From positions 186,001 through 250,000 of the forward strand of contig JAPZUC010000001.1 in NCBI GenBank assembly GCA_027533455.1: a DNA stretch of 64,000 nt, read 5' to 3'. A program made the translations under genes and the position numbers. The notes beneath the pieces are model-generated. The model ran no database searches. It saw nothing but the letters and a program-made list of their open reading frames with translations, and was not told the DNA's origin. This document shows, in pieces, positions 35,428-45,010 of this stretch (positions are counted from its first letter, which is position 1; every line of letters starts with the position of its first letter). This DNA is from Porphyrobacter sp. Lineage in GTDB: Bacteria > Pseudomonadota > Alphaproteobacteria > Sphingomonadales > Sphingomonadaceae.

Positions 35428-35446
35428 CGGGTCCATTTAGAAGCCT

Positions 35447-35677
35447 ATGAACTATGTCCTCATCCCCGCCCTGCTCGTCCTTATGGGACTGGTGGCCTTT
35501 TCGCTGATCAAGGGCATCATCGCCTTCCTCAAGACGACCAAGATCGATCTGGAGACGGGCGAGGGCAGCACCGCGACCGACATGCAGCTTGCCCAGAACA
35601 AGGCGATGTTTGCGCGCATCAAGTATCAGGGCCTGGCGATCGCAGTGGTTGCGATCCTTCTGGCGGTTTCGCGCTAA
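35447..35677 (+). CDS. HIG1-domain twin-transmembrane protein
   Basis: 76 aa with two membrane helices (about 4-24 and 57-74). The segment LAQNKAMFARIKYQGLAIAVV is typical of HIG1-domain proteins, which in alphaproteobacteria and mitochondria associate with cytochrome oxidase supercomplexes. Twelve nt before the adenosyltransferase gene. Confidence 0.78.
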   Translation: MNYVLIPALLVLMGLVAFSLIKGIIAFLKTTKIDLETGEGSTATDMQLAQNKAMFARIKYQGLAIAVVAILLAVSR

Positions 35678-35689
35678 TCCCCTCACGCG

Positions 35690-36265
35690 ATGGTCAAGCT
35701 CAACAAGATCTACACCCGCACCGGGGATGACGGGACGACGGGCCTCGTCGACGGCTCGCGCTGCCCTAAGCATTCGGCGCGCATCGCGGCGATGGGGCTG
35801 GTGGACGAGGCGAACAGCGCCATCGGCCTCGCCATCTGCGCGCTAAAGGACGAGGGCCACCGCGCCCTCCTCACCCGCGTCCAGAACGATATGTTCGATC
35901 TTGGCGCCGACCTTGCGACGCCCGCAGCGGACGGGGACTTCGCCCCTTCGGAAATGGTGCTCAGGATCATCCCGACCCAGCCGGAATGGATCGAAACGGA
36001 GATCGATGGCCTCAACGAGTGCCTCGAACCGCTCACCAGCTTTGTCCTGCCCGGCGGTAGCGAGGCAGCCGCGCGCGTCCATGTCGCCCGCGCCACGACC
36101 CGCGCGGCGGAACGCGCAATGGTCGCGTTGGCGGCGCAAGATGCGGTCAATCCGGCGGCGCTGGCTTATATCAATCGCCTGTCCGACCTGCTGTTCGTGC
36201 TCGCCCGTGTGGCGAATGATGACGGGCGCGCGGACGTGAAGTGGGTTCCCGGCCAGAACAGGTAA
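35690..36265 (+). CDS. Cob(I)yrinic acid a,c-diamide adenosyltransferase, PduO type
   Basis: 191 aa. ATP-binding N-terminus KLNKIYTRTGDDGTTGL, then LVDEANSAIGLA, ETEIDGLNECLEPLTSFVLPGGS and the C-terminal helix with ARATTRAAERAMV and YINRLSDLLFVLAR, all hallmark PduO regions including the Arg and Asp/Asn residues of the active site. Transfers adenosine from ATP to Co(I) corrinoid. No cobalamin riboswitch is visible upstream, so it is probably used for cofactor maintenance or salvage. Confidence 0.93.
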   Translation: MVKLNKIYTRTGDDGTTGLVDGSRCPKHSARIAAMGLVDEANSAIGLAICALKDEGHRALLTRVQNDMFDLGADLATPAADGDFAPSEMVLRIIPTQPEWIETEIDGLNECLEPLTSFVLPGGSEAAARVHVARATTRAAERAMVALAAQDAVNPAALAYINRLSDLLFVLARVANDDGRADVKWVPGQNR

Positions 36266-36359
36266 GGCGCGGGGCGCTAGCCAAATAGGTCGCTAGCCAG
36301 CGGTCATCTTCCCCGCTAGGGCGGCGCCCTTCCTGCACTTGCGAAGGACGACACCACCC

Positions 36360-37229
36360 ATGCGCAACATCGCCGTGATCGGCGCCGGTCAGATGGGAAC
36401 CGGCATTGCCCAGACTGTTGCCGCCAACGGCATGAATGTCATGCTGACCGACGTCGACCTGCCACGCGCCGAAGCCGGCAAGGTGACGATCGAAAAGGCG
36501 CTGGCCAAGCTTATGGGCCGCGGCAAGATCGAAGCGCACGAGGCCGAAGCCCTGCTCGCCCGCATCACGCCGGTCGCCGATTACGCCCCCTTCGCCGAGG
36601 CCGATCTGATCATCGAAGCCGCGACCGAGCGCGAGGAAATCAAGAACGCGATCTTCGAGAAGGCCGGCAAGGTGCTGCACGCCGGTGCGATCATGGCCTC
36701 GAACACCTCGTCGATCCCGATTACCCGCATGGCCAACCATTCGCCCGATCCGGCGCGGTTCATCGGGCTGCATTTCTTTAATCCGGTACCGGTGATGGGC
36801 CTGATCGAGGTCATCCCCGGCCTTGCCACCGCTGCCGACACCACCGACCGCATCACCGCTTTCGCGCGCGGTCTGGGCAAGGAAGTGGTGCTTTCGCAGG
36901 ACGAGCCCGGCTTCGTCGTCAACCGCATCCTGCTGCCGATGATCAATGAAGCGGTGTTCGTGCTTGGCCAATCCACGGCAGGCATCGAGGATATCGACAA
37001 GGGCTGCCGCCTGGGCCTCAACCACCCGATGGGGCCGCTGCAACTGGCCGATTTCGTTGGGCTCGACACCTGCCTCGACATCATCAACGTGCTCTACACC
37101 ACCACCCGCGACAGCAAGTATCGCGCCGCGCCGCTGCTGGTGAAATATGTCGAGGCCGGCTGGCTGGGCCGCAAGACCGGCCGGGGCTTCTACGACTATT
37201 CGGGTGAGGTTCCCGTTCCCACGCGTTGA
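36360..37229 (+). CDS. 3-hydroxybutyryl-CoA dehydrogenase
   Basis: 289 aa. NAD-binding GAGQMGTGIAQTVA at the N-terminus (residues 8-13 glycine motif), catalytic His-Glu pair in GLHFFNPVPVMGLIEVI, QDEPGFVVNRILLPMINEAVF, and LGLNHPMGPLQLADFVGLD. Oxidises (S)-3-hydroxybutyryl-CoA in fatty acid or butyrate metabolism. ATG at 36360 is preceded by GAAGGA; a TTG 21 nt upstream is unlikely. The CoA-transferase operon at 59-63 kb acts on related acetoacetyl/3-oxoacid CoA esters. Confidence 0.92.
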   Translation: MRNIAVIGAGQMGTGIAQTVAANGMNVMLTDVDLPRAEAGKVTIEKALAKLMGRGKIEAHEAEALLARITPVADYAPFAEADLIIEAATEREEIKNAIFEKAGKVLHAGAIMASNTSSIPITRMANHSPDPARFIGLHFFNPVPVMGLIEVIPGLATAADTTDRITAFARGLGKEVVLSQDEPGFVVNRILLPMINEAVFVLGQSTAGIEDIDKGCRLGLNHPMGPLQLADFVGLDTCLDIINVLYTTTRDSKYRAAPLLVKYVEAGWLGRKTGRGFYDYSGEVPVPTR

Positions 37230-37342
37230 GGCTGGCACCGGCTGATCGGGCGCAAGTGTAGCGCGTCCTGCCGCTTTGGCGCTGTGAGGTTGGCATTTGT
37301 GCTCGCTCCCTCCGGCTAGGACTGCAGGGATGGAGACGCGAA

Positions 37343-37801
37343 ATGGCCCACCGCAACGACCCGATGACCGCCACCCCCAAGGGACTTCCCCCGGAGGCGC
37401 ATAACGACGAGCATGACAAGGTCGGCACACAGGCGCAGGACGTTGCCGAGGACGCGATGCGCGAGGGCAGCCACACGACCAGCCCGCTGGAAAGCACCAA
37501 GCCCGAATCCAACGACTACGACCCCGCCCCCGACAGCAAGCCGGATCTCATTGACGAGATGCGCAGGATGGAAGGCGAAGGCCGCATCGACATGTCGGCC
37601 TTCGCGGGCGAGCCCAATCACGATGACGAGCCGGAAACCTATGGCGGCGAGACCACCGATGATGACGATGCGGGCGCGGACTGGCTTACCGCCGATGGCG
37701 AGGCCTTGGCCGAAGCTGAAGAGCTCAAGGACAGTGAGGACGACGATCTCGAGGATCTCGAACGGCTCCTCAATGATATTGACGGCGAGGAAGAGGAGTA
37801 G
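37343..37801 (+). CDS. Hypothetical acidic protein
   Basis: 152 aa, strongly acidic and probably disordered: DYDPAPDSKPDLIDEMRRME in the middle and a run of Asp/Glu at the end (DSEDDDLEDLERLLNDIDGE). No membrane segment or known domain. Convergent with the next gene, from which it is separated by 5 nt. The reading frame has normal GC-rich third positions, so it is likely real. Confidence 0.6.
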   Translation: MAHRNDPMTATPKGLPPEAHNDEHDKVGTQAQDVAEDAMREGSHTTSPLESTKPESNDYDPAPDSKPDLIDEMRRMEGEGRIDMSAFAGEPNHDDEPETYGGETTDDDDAGADWLTADGEALAEAEELKDSEDDDLEDLERLLNDIDGEEEE

Positions 37802-37806
37802 CGCGC

Positions 37807-38151
37807 TTACTCCGCCGGTAGACCTTCGGCAGGTGACAGCGGATCGGACATCGCACTGTCCGTTTCCTCGTCGGGGACGACGGGCGCAGGCGCGGGTGCA
37901 GGCACGATTTCGTGCGGGTTGTATTCGCCGAACACCGAAGGCGGCGCGGCTGGCTGTCCGGCACTGCCGGAACCGCCAGCATGCGCCGCGCTGCCACTCC
38001 GGCTCGCCTTAACTTCGCTGACGGTGCGCAGCAGCAAGCCGCTGTCCTCGGAGGTGCCGATCATCGACACCGCGCTGATGATCGTCATCACGGCGAAGAT
38101 CAGGGCAATCTTGCTGTTCTTGAAAACGGCCTTGTACATGGCGTCCGCCAT
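37807..38151 (-). CDS. Hypothetical single-pass membrane protein
   Basis: 114 aa. A short charged N-terminus, one membrane helix about residues 16-32 (IALIFAVMTIISAVSMI), then a low-complexity region rich in Ala, Gly, Pro (VPAPAPAPVVPDEE). Topology suggests the tail is periplasmic. Family not recognised. It lies 30 nt downstream of mutS on the same strand. Confidence 0.58.
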   Translation of the reverse strand: MADAMYKAVFKNSKIALIFAVMTIISAVSMIGTSEDSGLLLRTVSEVKASRSGSAAHAGGSGSAGQPAAPPSVFGEYNPHEIVPAPAPAPVVPDEETDSAMSDPLSPAEGLPAE

Positions 38152-38181
38152 AGCACCGGCATGGTTAAGCCTTGGTTGCCG

Positions 38182-40839
38182 TCAGCCGCGCGCACCGGGC
38201 AGGCCGCGCTTCCATTCATAAAGCAGGTCGAGCGCCTCGCGCGGGGTGAGGGCATCGAGATCGGCGGCCCGCAGGCTGTCGGCGAGCTGCAGTTCGGGGC
38301 TGGCCTGCTGCGGCTCCGGCGCGCGCAGGTTGGCGAACAGCGGCAGATCGCCTAGCCCTGCTGCAATCCCGCCAGTCGCCTCGCGCTGGGCTTCCAGCTT
38401 TTCAAGCACCGCCTTGGCGCGCGCCACGACTGGGGCAGGCACCCCCGCCAGCCGCGCCACGGCCAGACCGTAGGACCGGTCGGCGGGGCCATCGGCCAGT
38501 TCGTGCAGCAACACCAGATCGCCCTGCCACTCGCGCGCGCGGACGTGGTGGAGGCTCAGCGCCTCGCAGGTCTCAGCCAGCCGCGCGAGTTCGTGGTAGT
38601 GGGTGGCAAACAGGCAGCGGCAGGCGATCCGGCTATGCACCGCCTCGGCCACTGCCCAGGCGAGCGCCAAGCCGTCATAGGTCGAAGTGCCGCGCCCCAC
38701 CTCGTCGAGGATCACGAAGCTGCGGGACGTCGCCTGCGCGAGGATCGCGGCGGTTTCGACCATCTCGACCATGAAGGTCGAACGCCCGCGCGCGAGGTTG
38801 TCCGCCGCACCGACGCGGCTGAACAGCCGGTCGACAAGACCGATGCGCGCAGCGCTCGCAGGGACGAAGCACCCCGCCTGCGCCAGCAGCACGATCAGCG
38901 CGTTCTGCCGCAGGAAGGTCGATTTGCCGCCCATGTTCGGGCCGCCGATCAGCCACAACCGGTTGTCGCTGGCGAGGCTGCAGTCATTGGCCACGAACCG
39001 CTCGCCGGTCCTGGCGAGCGCCGCTTCGACCACCGGATGGCGGCCTGCGGTGATGGCGAGGCAGGGCTCATCGAGCAGCTCGGGGCGGCACCAATCGGCT
39101 TCGCCAGCGCGCTCGGCATTGCCCGCGCCGACATCGAGCCGGGCGATCGCGGCAGCTGTGGCGGCGATGGCTTCGCGCGCGGCGACAACCTCAGCCACCA
39201 GCGCCTCGAAATGCGCCTCCTCGCAGGCGAGCGCATGGCCACCGGCTTCCGCGATGCGGGCGGCTTCCTCGTGCAGCTTCAGCGAATTGAAGCGCACCGC
39301 GCCCGCCATCGTCTGGCGATGGGTGAAGCCGCTGTCGGGTGCCATCAGCGCATCGGCGTGGCGGACGGCAACCTCGATGAAATAGCCCAACACGCCGTTG
39401 TGGCGGATCTTGAGCGTCGCGATGCCGGTCTCGTCGCGGTAGCGCGCCTCCATCGCGGCAATCGCCCGCCGCGCATCGCCCGATGTGGCGCGCAGTTCAT
39501 CCAGCGCGGCGTCATAGCCATCGGCGATGAACCCGCCGCTGGAGCGCTCGGTCGGCGGAGTGGGGACGAGCGCGCGCGACAGGAGATCGGTTAGCGCGCC
39601 GTGGCCGGTCAGCCGAGCGGTCACCTCGGCGAGCAACGCCGGACGTTCGGGCGCTCCCGCGAGCCAGTGGTGGAGGCGCATGGCTTCCGACAGCCCGTCG
39701 CGCAGCTGGCCGAGATCGCGGGGGCTCCCCCGCCTGGCCACCACGCGGCCAAGCGCACGGCCGAGATCGGGGATGGCGCGCAGAATATCCCGCAGTTGCG
39801 CCCGCTCGATCGGGCGATCCCGCCAGAACTGCACCAGCGCCAGCCGCGCCTCGATGGCATCTGCGTCGAGTAGCGGGGCCGACAGATCCTCGGCCAGCAG
39901 CCGCGATCCGGCCCCCGTCACACAGCGATCAACCGCGCCGATCAGGCTGCCTGCGCGCCCGCCCTGGGCTGATTCGAGGATTTCAAGGCTCCCGCGGGTC
40001 GCCGCGTCCATCGCCATCGTGCTAGCCGTCTCGCGCGCCACTGGGGGCAGCAGAAGCGGCAGGCTGCCCCGCCCGACATGGTCGAGGTAACTGACCAGGC
40101 CGCCAGCGGCCGCCAGCATCGCTCGGGTGAAGCTGCCGAAGGCATCGAGCGTCGCGACGCCGTGCACCGCCTTCAACCGCTCGCCCCCCGCATCGCTGGC
40201 GAAGGTGGAGCGCGGACGGAAGATCGCCTCCTCGGGGCCATGTTGCCAGTCTTCCGGCACCACCACCTCGCTCGGGTTGAGCCGCGCCAGCACCGCGCCG
40301 AGTTGATCCGCCGCGCATTCCTCCAGCACCATCGCGCCGGTCGAGACATCGACAGCGGCCACACCGATAGCGTCGCGCAGCTCAGCCAGCGCGACCAGAA
40401 CATTGGCGCGGCGCGGTTCCAGCAGGGCTTCCTCGGTCAGCGTCCCCGCCGTAACCAGCCGGACAATTGCGCGGCCCACCAGCACCTTGGACGACGGCGT
40501 GCCTTCGCGCTTGGCCCGCGCCTTGGCCTCGTCGGGCGTTTCGATCTGCTCGGCGATCGCCACCCGGCAGCCGGCCTTGATCAGGCGCGCAAGGTAGCTT
40601 TCCGCCGAATGCACCGGCACCCCGCACATCGGGATCGGCGCGCCGCCATGCTCCCCGCGCGTGGTCAGTGCGATATCGAGGATGGCGGCCGCGGTCTTCG
40701 CGTCCTCGAAGAACAACTCGAAGAAATCGCCCATCCGGTAGAACAGCAGCGCATCGCCCGCTTCCTCGCGCAGGCGCAGATATTGCGCCATCATCGGGGT
40801 GGGTTTGCCCACGGGCAGAGGATCGTCGAGCGCGGCCAT
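38182..40839 (-). CDS. mutS: DNA mismatch repair protein MutS
   Basis: 885 aa. N-terminal mismatch-binding domain with YRMGDFFELFFEDAKTAA (the F-X-E motif), connector, clamp and lever, then the ABC-type ATPase: Walker A GGPNMGGKSTFLRQ near 637, signature-like STFMVEMVETA, Walker B SFVILDEVGRGTSTYDG, and ATHYHELARL. The C-terminal helix-turn-helix dimer region is present. Recognises mismatches with MutL. Divergent from malic enzyme. Confidence 0.97.
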   Translation of the reverse strand: MAALDDPLPVGKPTPMMAQYLRLREEAGDALLFYRMGDFFELFFEDAKTAAAILDIALTTRGEHGGAPIPMCGVPVHSAESYLARLIKAGCRVAIAEQIETPDEAKARAKREGTPSSKVLVGRAIVRLVTAGTLTEEALLEPRRANVLVALAELRDAIGVAAVDVSTGAMVLEECAADQLGAVLARLNPSEVVVPEDWQHGPEEAIFRPRSTFASDAGGERLKAVHGVATLDAFGSFTRAMLAAAGGLVSYLDHVGRGSLPLLLPPVARETASTMAMDAATRGSLEILESAQGGRAGSLIGAVDRCVTGAGSRLLAEDLSAPLLDADAIEARLALVQFWRDRPIERAQLRDILRAIPDLGRALGRVVARRGSPRDLGQLRDGLSEAMRLHHWLAGAPERPALLAEVTARLTGHGALTDLLSRALVPTPPTERSSGGFIADGYDAALDELRATSGDARRAIAAMEARYRDETGIATLKIRHNGVLGYFIEVAVRHADALMAPDSGFTHRQTMAGAVRFNSLKLHEEAARIAEAGGHALACEEAHFEALVAEVVAAREAIAATAAAIARLDVGAGNAERAGEADWCRPELLDEPCLAITAGRHPVVEAALARTGERFVANDCSLASDNRLWLIGGPNMGGKSTFLRQNALIVLLAQAGCFVPASAARIGLVDRLFSRVGAADNLARGRSTFMVEMVETAAILAQATSRSFVILDEVGRGTSTYDGLALAWAVAEAVHSRIACRCLFATHYHELARLAETCEALSLHHVRAREWQGDLVLLHELADGPADRSYGLAVARLAGVPAPVVARAKAVLEKLEAQREATGGIAAGLGDLPLFANLRAPEPQQASPELQLADSLRAADLDALTPREALDLLYEWKRGLPGARG

Positions 40840-40989
40840 CGCCCTCGCCTAGACCCAAGGGCCGCGATTCGGAATGAGCGCCCTTACGGCTTTCCCCGAA
40901 CACGCGTAATTTCCGGCCTATCGCATCGGGCCAAGCGCCGCTAAGCGATGCGCTCTTCACCGCAAGACGAGATACAGGGACAAGCCATC

Positions 40990-43251
40990 ATGGCCGAAGA
41001 GAATAAGGGCGGCTTCACCGCGCGCGAGGCGCTGTTCTATCACGAGACCATCCGTCCCGGTAAGCTGGAGATCGTCGCCACCAAGCCGATGACCTCGCAG
41101 CGCGACCTCTCCCTTGCCTATTCGCCGGGTGTTGCTGTTCCTGTGGAAGCGATCGCCGCTGATCCTTCGCTGGCCGCGCGCTATACCGCCAAGGCAAACC
41201 TTGTCGCCGTGATCAGCAACGGCACCGCGATCCTCGGCCTCGGCAATCTCGGCGCGCTGGCCTCCAAGCCGGTGATGGAAGGCAAGGCGGTGCTGTTCAA
41301 GCGGTTCGCCGACGTGGACTCGATCGATATCGAACTCGACACCGAAGACCCCGAAGCCTTCATCAACGCGGTTGCGCTGATGGAGCCGACCTTCGGCGGC
41401 ATCAACCTTGAAGACATCAAGGCGCCCGAATGCTTCATCATCGAAGCCGCCCTGCGCGAGCGGATGAAGATCCCGGTGATGCATGATGACCAGCACGGCA
41501 CCGCGATCATCACCGCCGCCGGCCTGCTCAACGCCTGCCACATCACGGGACGGAATTTCGCCGACGTGAAGGTGGTGGTCAACGGCGCGGGCGCTGCCGC
41601 CATCGCCTGCACCGCGCTGATCAAGGCGATGGGCGTGCGCCACGACAACGTGATCCTGTGCGACCGTTCCGGCCCGATCACCCCGGGCCGCGAAGGTGTG
41701 GACCAGTGGAAGAGCGCCCATGCCGTACAGACCAGCGCCACCAGCCTTGAAGAGGCTCTGGTGGGGGCCGACATCTTCCTCGGCCTTTCGGCAGCAGGCG
41801 CGCTCAAGCCCGAATGGGTCAAGAAGATGGCCGACAAGCCGATCATCTTCGCCATGGCCAACCCCGTGCCCGAAATCATGCCGGACGAGGCGAAGGCCGT
41901 GCGCCCCGATGCGATCATCGCCACCGGCCGCAGCGACTTCCCCAACCAGGTCAACAATGTCCTCGGCTTCCCCTTCATCTTCCGCGGCGCGCTGGATGTG
42001 CAGGCGACCACGATCAACGAGGAAATGAAAGTCGCCGCTGCCGAGGCCATCGCCGAGCTCGCGCGCCAGCAGGTCCCCGAGGAAGTCGCGCTCGCCTATG
42101 GCAAGAACCACAAGTTCGGCACCGATTACATCATCCCCGCGCCCTTCGACCCGCGCCTGATCGAAGTCGTGTCCTCTGCCGTCGCCAAGGCGGCGATGGA
42201 TTCGGGCGTGGCCCGTGCGCGGATCGAGGATTTCGAGGCCTACCGGGTGGCGCTGCGCAGCCGCCTCAATCCCACCACTTCGGTGCTGTCGGGCGTCTAT
42301 GAAGCCGCCAAGGCGAACCCCAAGCGCATGGTCTTTGCCGAAGCGGAAGAGGAAGTGGTGCTGCGCGCCGCGATCCAGTTCCGCGATTTCGGCTATGGCA
42401 CGCCGATCCTCGTCGGCCGCACCAAGGCGGTGCTCGACAAGCTGCACCAGCTTTCGGTCGGCGATCCGGGCAGCTTCGAAATCCAGAACTCGGCCGATAG
42501 CGAACACGTGCCGGCGATGGTCGACTATCTCTACAAGCGGCTCCAGCGGCGCGGTTTCACCGAACGTGACGTGCGGCGTATGGTCAATCAGGACCGCAAC
42601 GTCTTCGCCTCGCTGCTGGTCGCGCTCGGCCACGGCGACGGGATGATCACCGGCATGACCCGCACCTTCGCGCAGACCGTGCGCGAGGTGAATCTGGTGA
42701 TCGATCCCAAGGAAGGCGCGCTACCTTTCGGCATCCACATGATGATCGGCAAGAACCACACGACTTTCCTCGCCGATACCACCATCAACGAACGCCCCGA
42801 CGCCGAGGCGCTGGCGCACATCGCGCGCGAGACCGCAGCCGTGGCTCGGCGCATGGGGCATGAACCGCGGGTGGCGTTCCTGAGCTACTCGACCTTCGGC
42901 AATCCATCGGGCCAGTGGCTGGACTCCATCCGCGCGGCGGTGGCGATCCTCGACCGCGAGGATCCGGGCTTCGAATATGAAGGCGAAATGGCGCCTGATG
43001 CGGCGCTCAACCCCAAGGTGATGGCGCTCTATCCGTTCAGCCGTCTGTCGGGGCCTGCCAATGTACTGGTGATGCCCGGTCTGCAATCGGCCAACCTGTC
43101 GGCCAAGCTGCTGCGCGAACTGGGCAGCAACGCGACCATCGGCCCGATGATGATCGGGATGGAAAAGCCGGTGCAGATCGTGCCGATGACAGCCAGTGCG
43201 CCCGACGTGCTGACGCTGGCGGTGCTGGCGAGCGCGGGCGTGGTGGGGTGA
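40990..43251 (+). CDS. maeB: NADP-dependent malic enzyme (MaeB type, with phosphotransacetylase-like C-terminus)
   Basis: 753 aa. The malic domain about 1-425 has YSPGVAVPVEAIA, ADVDSIDIELDTEDPEAFI, FGGINLEDIKAPECF, MHDDQHGTAII (metal site) and the NAD(P) fold GAGAAAIACTALI. From about 430 to the end is a phosphate acetyltransferase-like domain (MVFAEAEEEVVLRAAIQFRD; YPFSRLSGPANVLVMPGLQS) that is regulatory, not catalytic, in this family. Converts malate to pyruvate with NADPH. ATG at 40990 has the standard start MAEENK. Confidence 0.95.
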   Translation: MAEENKGGFTAREALFYHETIRPGKLEIVATKPMTSQRDLSLAYSPGVAVPVEAIAADPSLAARYTAKANLVAVISNGTAILGLGNLGALASKPVMEGKAVLFKRFADVDSIDIELDTEDPEAFINAVALMEPTFGGINLEDIKAPECFIIEAALRERMKIPVMHDDQHGTAIITAAGLLNACHITGRNFADVKVVVNGAGAAAIACTALIKAMGVRHDNVILCDRSGPITPGREGVDQWKSAHAVQTSATSLEEALVGADIFLGLSAAGALKPEWVKKMADKPIIFAMANPVPEIMPDEAKAVRPDAIIATGRSDFPNQVNNVLGFPFIFRGALDVQATTINEEMKVAAAEAIAELARQQVPEEVALAYGKNHKFGTDYIIPAPFDPRLIEVVSSAVAKAAMDSGVARARIEDFEAYRVALRSRLNPTTSVLSGVYEAAKANPKRMVFAEAEEEVVLRAAIQFRDFGYGTPILVGRTKAVLDKLHQLSVGDPGSFEIQNSADSEHVPAMVDYLYKRLQRRGFTERDVRRMVNQDRNVFASLLVALGHGDGMITGMTRTFAQTVREVNLVIDPKEGALPFGIHMMIGKNHTTFLADTTINERPDAEALAHIARETAAVARRMGHEPRVAFLSYSTFGNPSGQWLDSIRAAVAILDREDPGFEYEGEMAPDAALNPKVMALYPFSRLSGPANVLVMPGLQSANLSAKLLRELGSNATIGPMMIGMEKPVQIVPMTASAPDVLTLAVLASAGVVG

Positions 43252-43640
43252 ACTGGCTGCGCGCCGCTATCGCCTATTGGGCGGTGGTGTTCGCGCTGGG
43301 ATTTGTGCTGGGCACCATAAGGGTGCTGTGGGTGATCCCGCTGGTGGGCCTGCTGCCCGCGACCTTGATCGAGCTGCCGCTCATGCTCGCGGCCAGCTGG
43401 TTTGCGGCCGGGTGGCTGGTGCGGCGCTTCAGCCTTGCCAGCGCGCGCAAGGCGCTGGCCGCTGGTGGGCTGGCCTTTGTCATCCTGATGATCGCCGAAT
43501 GCGCGCTCGCCTCGGTGATGACAGGACAATCGCCAGCCGAATGGCTCGCTGGCCTGCGCCAGCCGCACGCGCTGCTGGGGCTGGCGGGGCAGATCGTCTT
43601 CGCGCTGATGCCGTGGTGGCGGGTGCGGGCGGCGGGTTAG
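43248..43640 (+). CDS. Hypothetical membrane protein
   Basis: 130 aa with four predicted membrane helices (about 5-25, 30-60, 68-88, 105-122). The GTG start overlaps the malic enzyme stop (GTGA), implying translational coupling. Family not recognised. Confidence 0.62.
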   Translation: MNWLRAAIAYWAVVFALGFVLGTIRVLWVIPLVGLLPATLIELPLMLAASWFAAGWLVRRFSLASARKALAAGGLAFVILMIAECALASVMTGQSPAEWLAGLRQPHALLGLAGQIVFALMPWWRVRAAG

Positions 43641-43718
43641 AGCGGCGCAAAGCTGGGTCAGACCCCGGTTAGACCGCCTCCAGACTGGCCCTCGCCCCTC
43701 GGTCGGCGCGCGCTTTTG

Positions 43719-43736
43719 CTGTTTCACGTGAAACAG
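43719..43736. promoter_or_regulatory. parS centromere site for ParB
   Basis: CTGTTTCACGTGAAACAG, a perfect 18-bp palindrome containing the full 16-bp consensus TGTTTCACGTGAAACA (43720-43735). It lies in the short gap between two convergent genes. ParB nucleates here and spreads; such sites cluster near the replication origin in most bacteria. parAB are not in the window. Confidence 0.9.
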
Positions 43737-43743
43737 TGCCGGA

Positions 43744-44207
43744 TCAGAACCGGCGCTGCGTCCAGCCGTCCGCGATCTGCTCGCGCCGGTCGCTGCGGAT
43801 CAGGTAGAGGCCGCCGAGGATGAACGGCGTCACGAACAGCATCCACAGCAGGGCGCCGAATCGGCCCATGGCTGTATCGGCCACCGATCGCTCCGGATCA
43901 GCCGGATCATAGATTACCGGGATTGGTCCCCCGACATCGAGTCGACCTTCGCCCGGGCATGACTGAGCGGTCCGGTGCTGAAGGAAAACGGCGTGAGGCG
44001 GCCCGGGAAGGTGCGGCCCTCGCGGTCTTCGAAGGTGTAGGCCAGCACGTGCCGATTGGCGCTGCCTTCGTAACCCGCGATCTGCCCGGTCGTCCGCACC
44101 CCGTTCATGGCGATCAGGTTGGCCTCGACCAACCAATAGGCTCCGACACAGAAGAAGGCTGAGCCGGCCAGCGCAAAACCCGCGCCTAACAGACCCTTGG
44201 GCCTCAT
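43744..44207 (-). pseudogene. DUF3592-like membrane protein, frameshifted at a C5/G5 tract
   Basis: The first frame from ATG 44207 reads MRPKGLLGAGFALAGSAFFC (membrane helix), then GVRTTGQIAGYEGSANRHVL and FEDREGRTFPGRLTPFSFST, DUF3592-like, and stops at 43914. The rest, PIPVIYDPADPERSVADTAM plus a second membrane helix (LLWMLFVTPFILGGLYLI), continues in another frame to 43744. One extra G in the G5 run (C5 at 43928-43932 on the plus strand) restores a single 154-aa reading frame, so this is a 1-nt slippage or a sequencing error. Confidence 0.75.
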
Positions 44208-44224
44208 CGCCGCCGCCTCCCCGC

Positions 44225-44926
44225 CTATTTCCGCCGGAACCGGAAGTACCACACTTCGTGCCCGTAGACAGTGCGGGCCTTGTGTTCGTAGCGGGTCTCC
44301 GGCCAACCGGAAGGGCGCACCTGCCAGTCGGCGGGTTTCTCGACAACCCACTCGAACAGATCGGTATGGCGCTGCATCACCATCAGCGCATGGCGCAGAT
44401 AGACCGCATGGTCGGTGCCGAAGCGGAACTCGCCGCCCTTTTTCATCTTCTGCGCGATCAGCTTCACCGGGCCGTCGTTCATCATCCGGCGCTTGGCGTG
44501 GCGGGCCTTGGGCCAGGGATCGGGGTGGAGCAGGTAGAGCATCGTCAGCGCGCCATCGGGAAGGCGCTGCAACACCTCGAGCGCGTCCCCATGGTGCAGC
44601 CGGATATTGGCGAGCCGCTGGTCCGCCACATGGGTGAGCGCCTGCGCGACCCCGTTAACGAAGGGTTCGGCGCCGATGAAGCCGTGATCAGGCAGCAGAT
44701 CGGCGCGATAGGCGAGATGCTCTCCACCGCCGAAGCCGATCTCGAAATGCAGGGCGCGCGAATCGCCGAATAGCCCCTCGGAGGTCACCGGGCCTTCGGC
44801 AGGCACGGCGATCTGCGGCAGGAGGGTGTCCACCAGCCCCTGCTGATACTTGCGCAGCTTCTTGCCGACCGAGCGGCCATAGAGCCGCGCAATGGTGGTC
44901 GGATCGCCTTCCTTGAATGCCGTCAT
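44225..44926 (-). CDS. trmB: tRNA (guanine-N7-)-methyltransferase
   Basis: 233 aa. SAM-binding FEIGFGGGEHLAYRADLLPD (near 60), FIGAEPFVNGVAQAL, RLHHGDALEVLQRLPD, and the TrmB signature YLLHPDPWPKARHAKRRMM, then GTDHAVYLRHALMVMQ. Makes m7G46 in tRNA. ATG at 44926 is the usual start; an upstream in-frame GTG at 44944 would add six residues. Confidence 0.95.
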   Translation of the reverse strand: MTAFKEGDPTTIARLYGRSVGKKLRKYQQGLVDTLLPQIAVPAEGPVTSEGLFGDSRALHFEIGFGGGEHLAYRADLLPDHGFIGAEPFVNGVAQALTHVADQRLANIRLHHGDALEVLQRLPDGALTMLYLLHPDPWPKARHAKRRMMNDGPVKLIAQKMKKGGEFRFGTDHAVYLRHALMVMQRHTDLFEWVVEKPADWQVRPSGWPETRYEHKARTVYGHEVWYFRFRRK

Positions 44927-45010
44927 GGCGCGGGCGCTTGGCACGCAGGCGGGCCTCGCACAAGAAAATCGTGCTGGACGCAGGGCAAGCGGCTGTGGTG
45001 AGCAGGGGCC

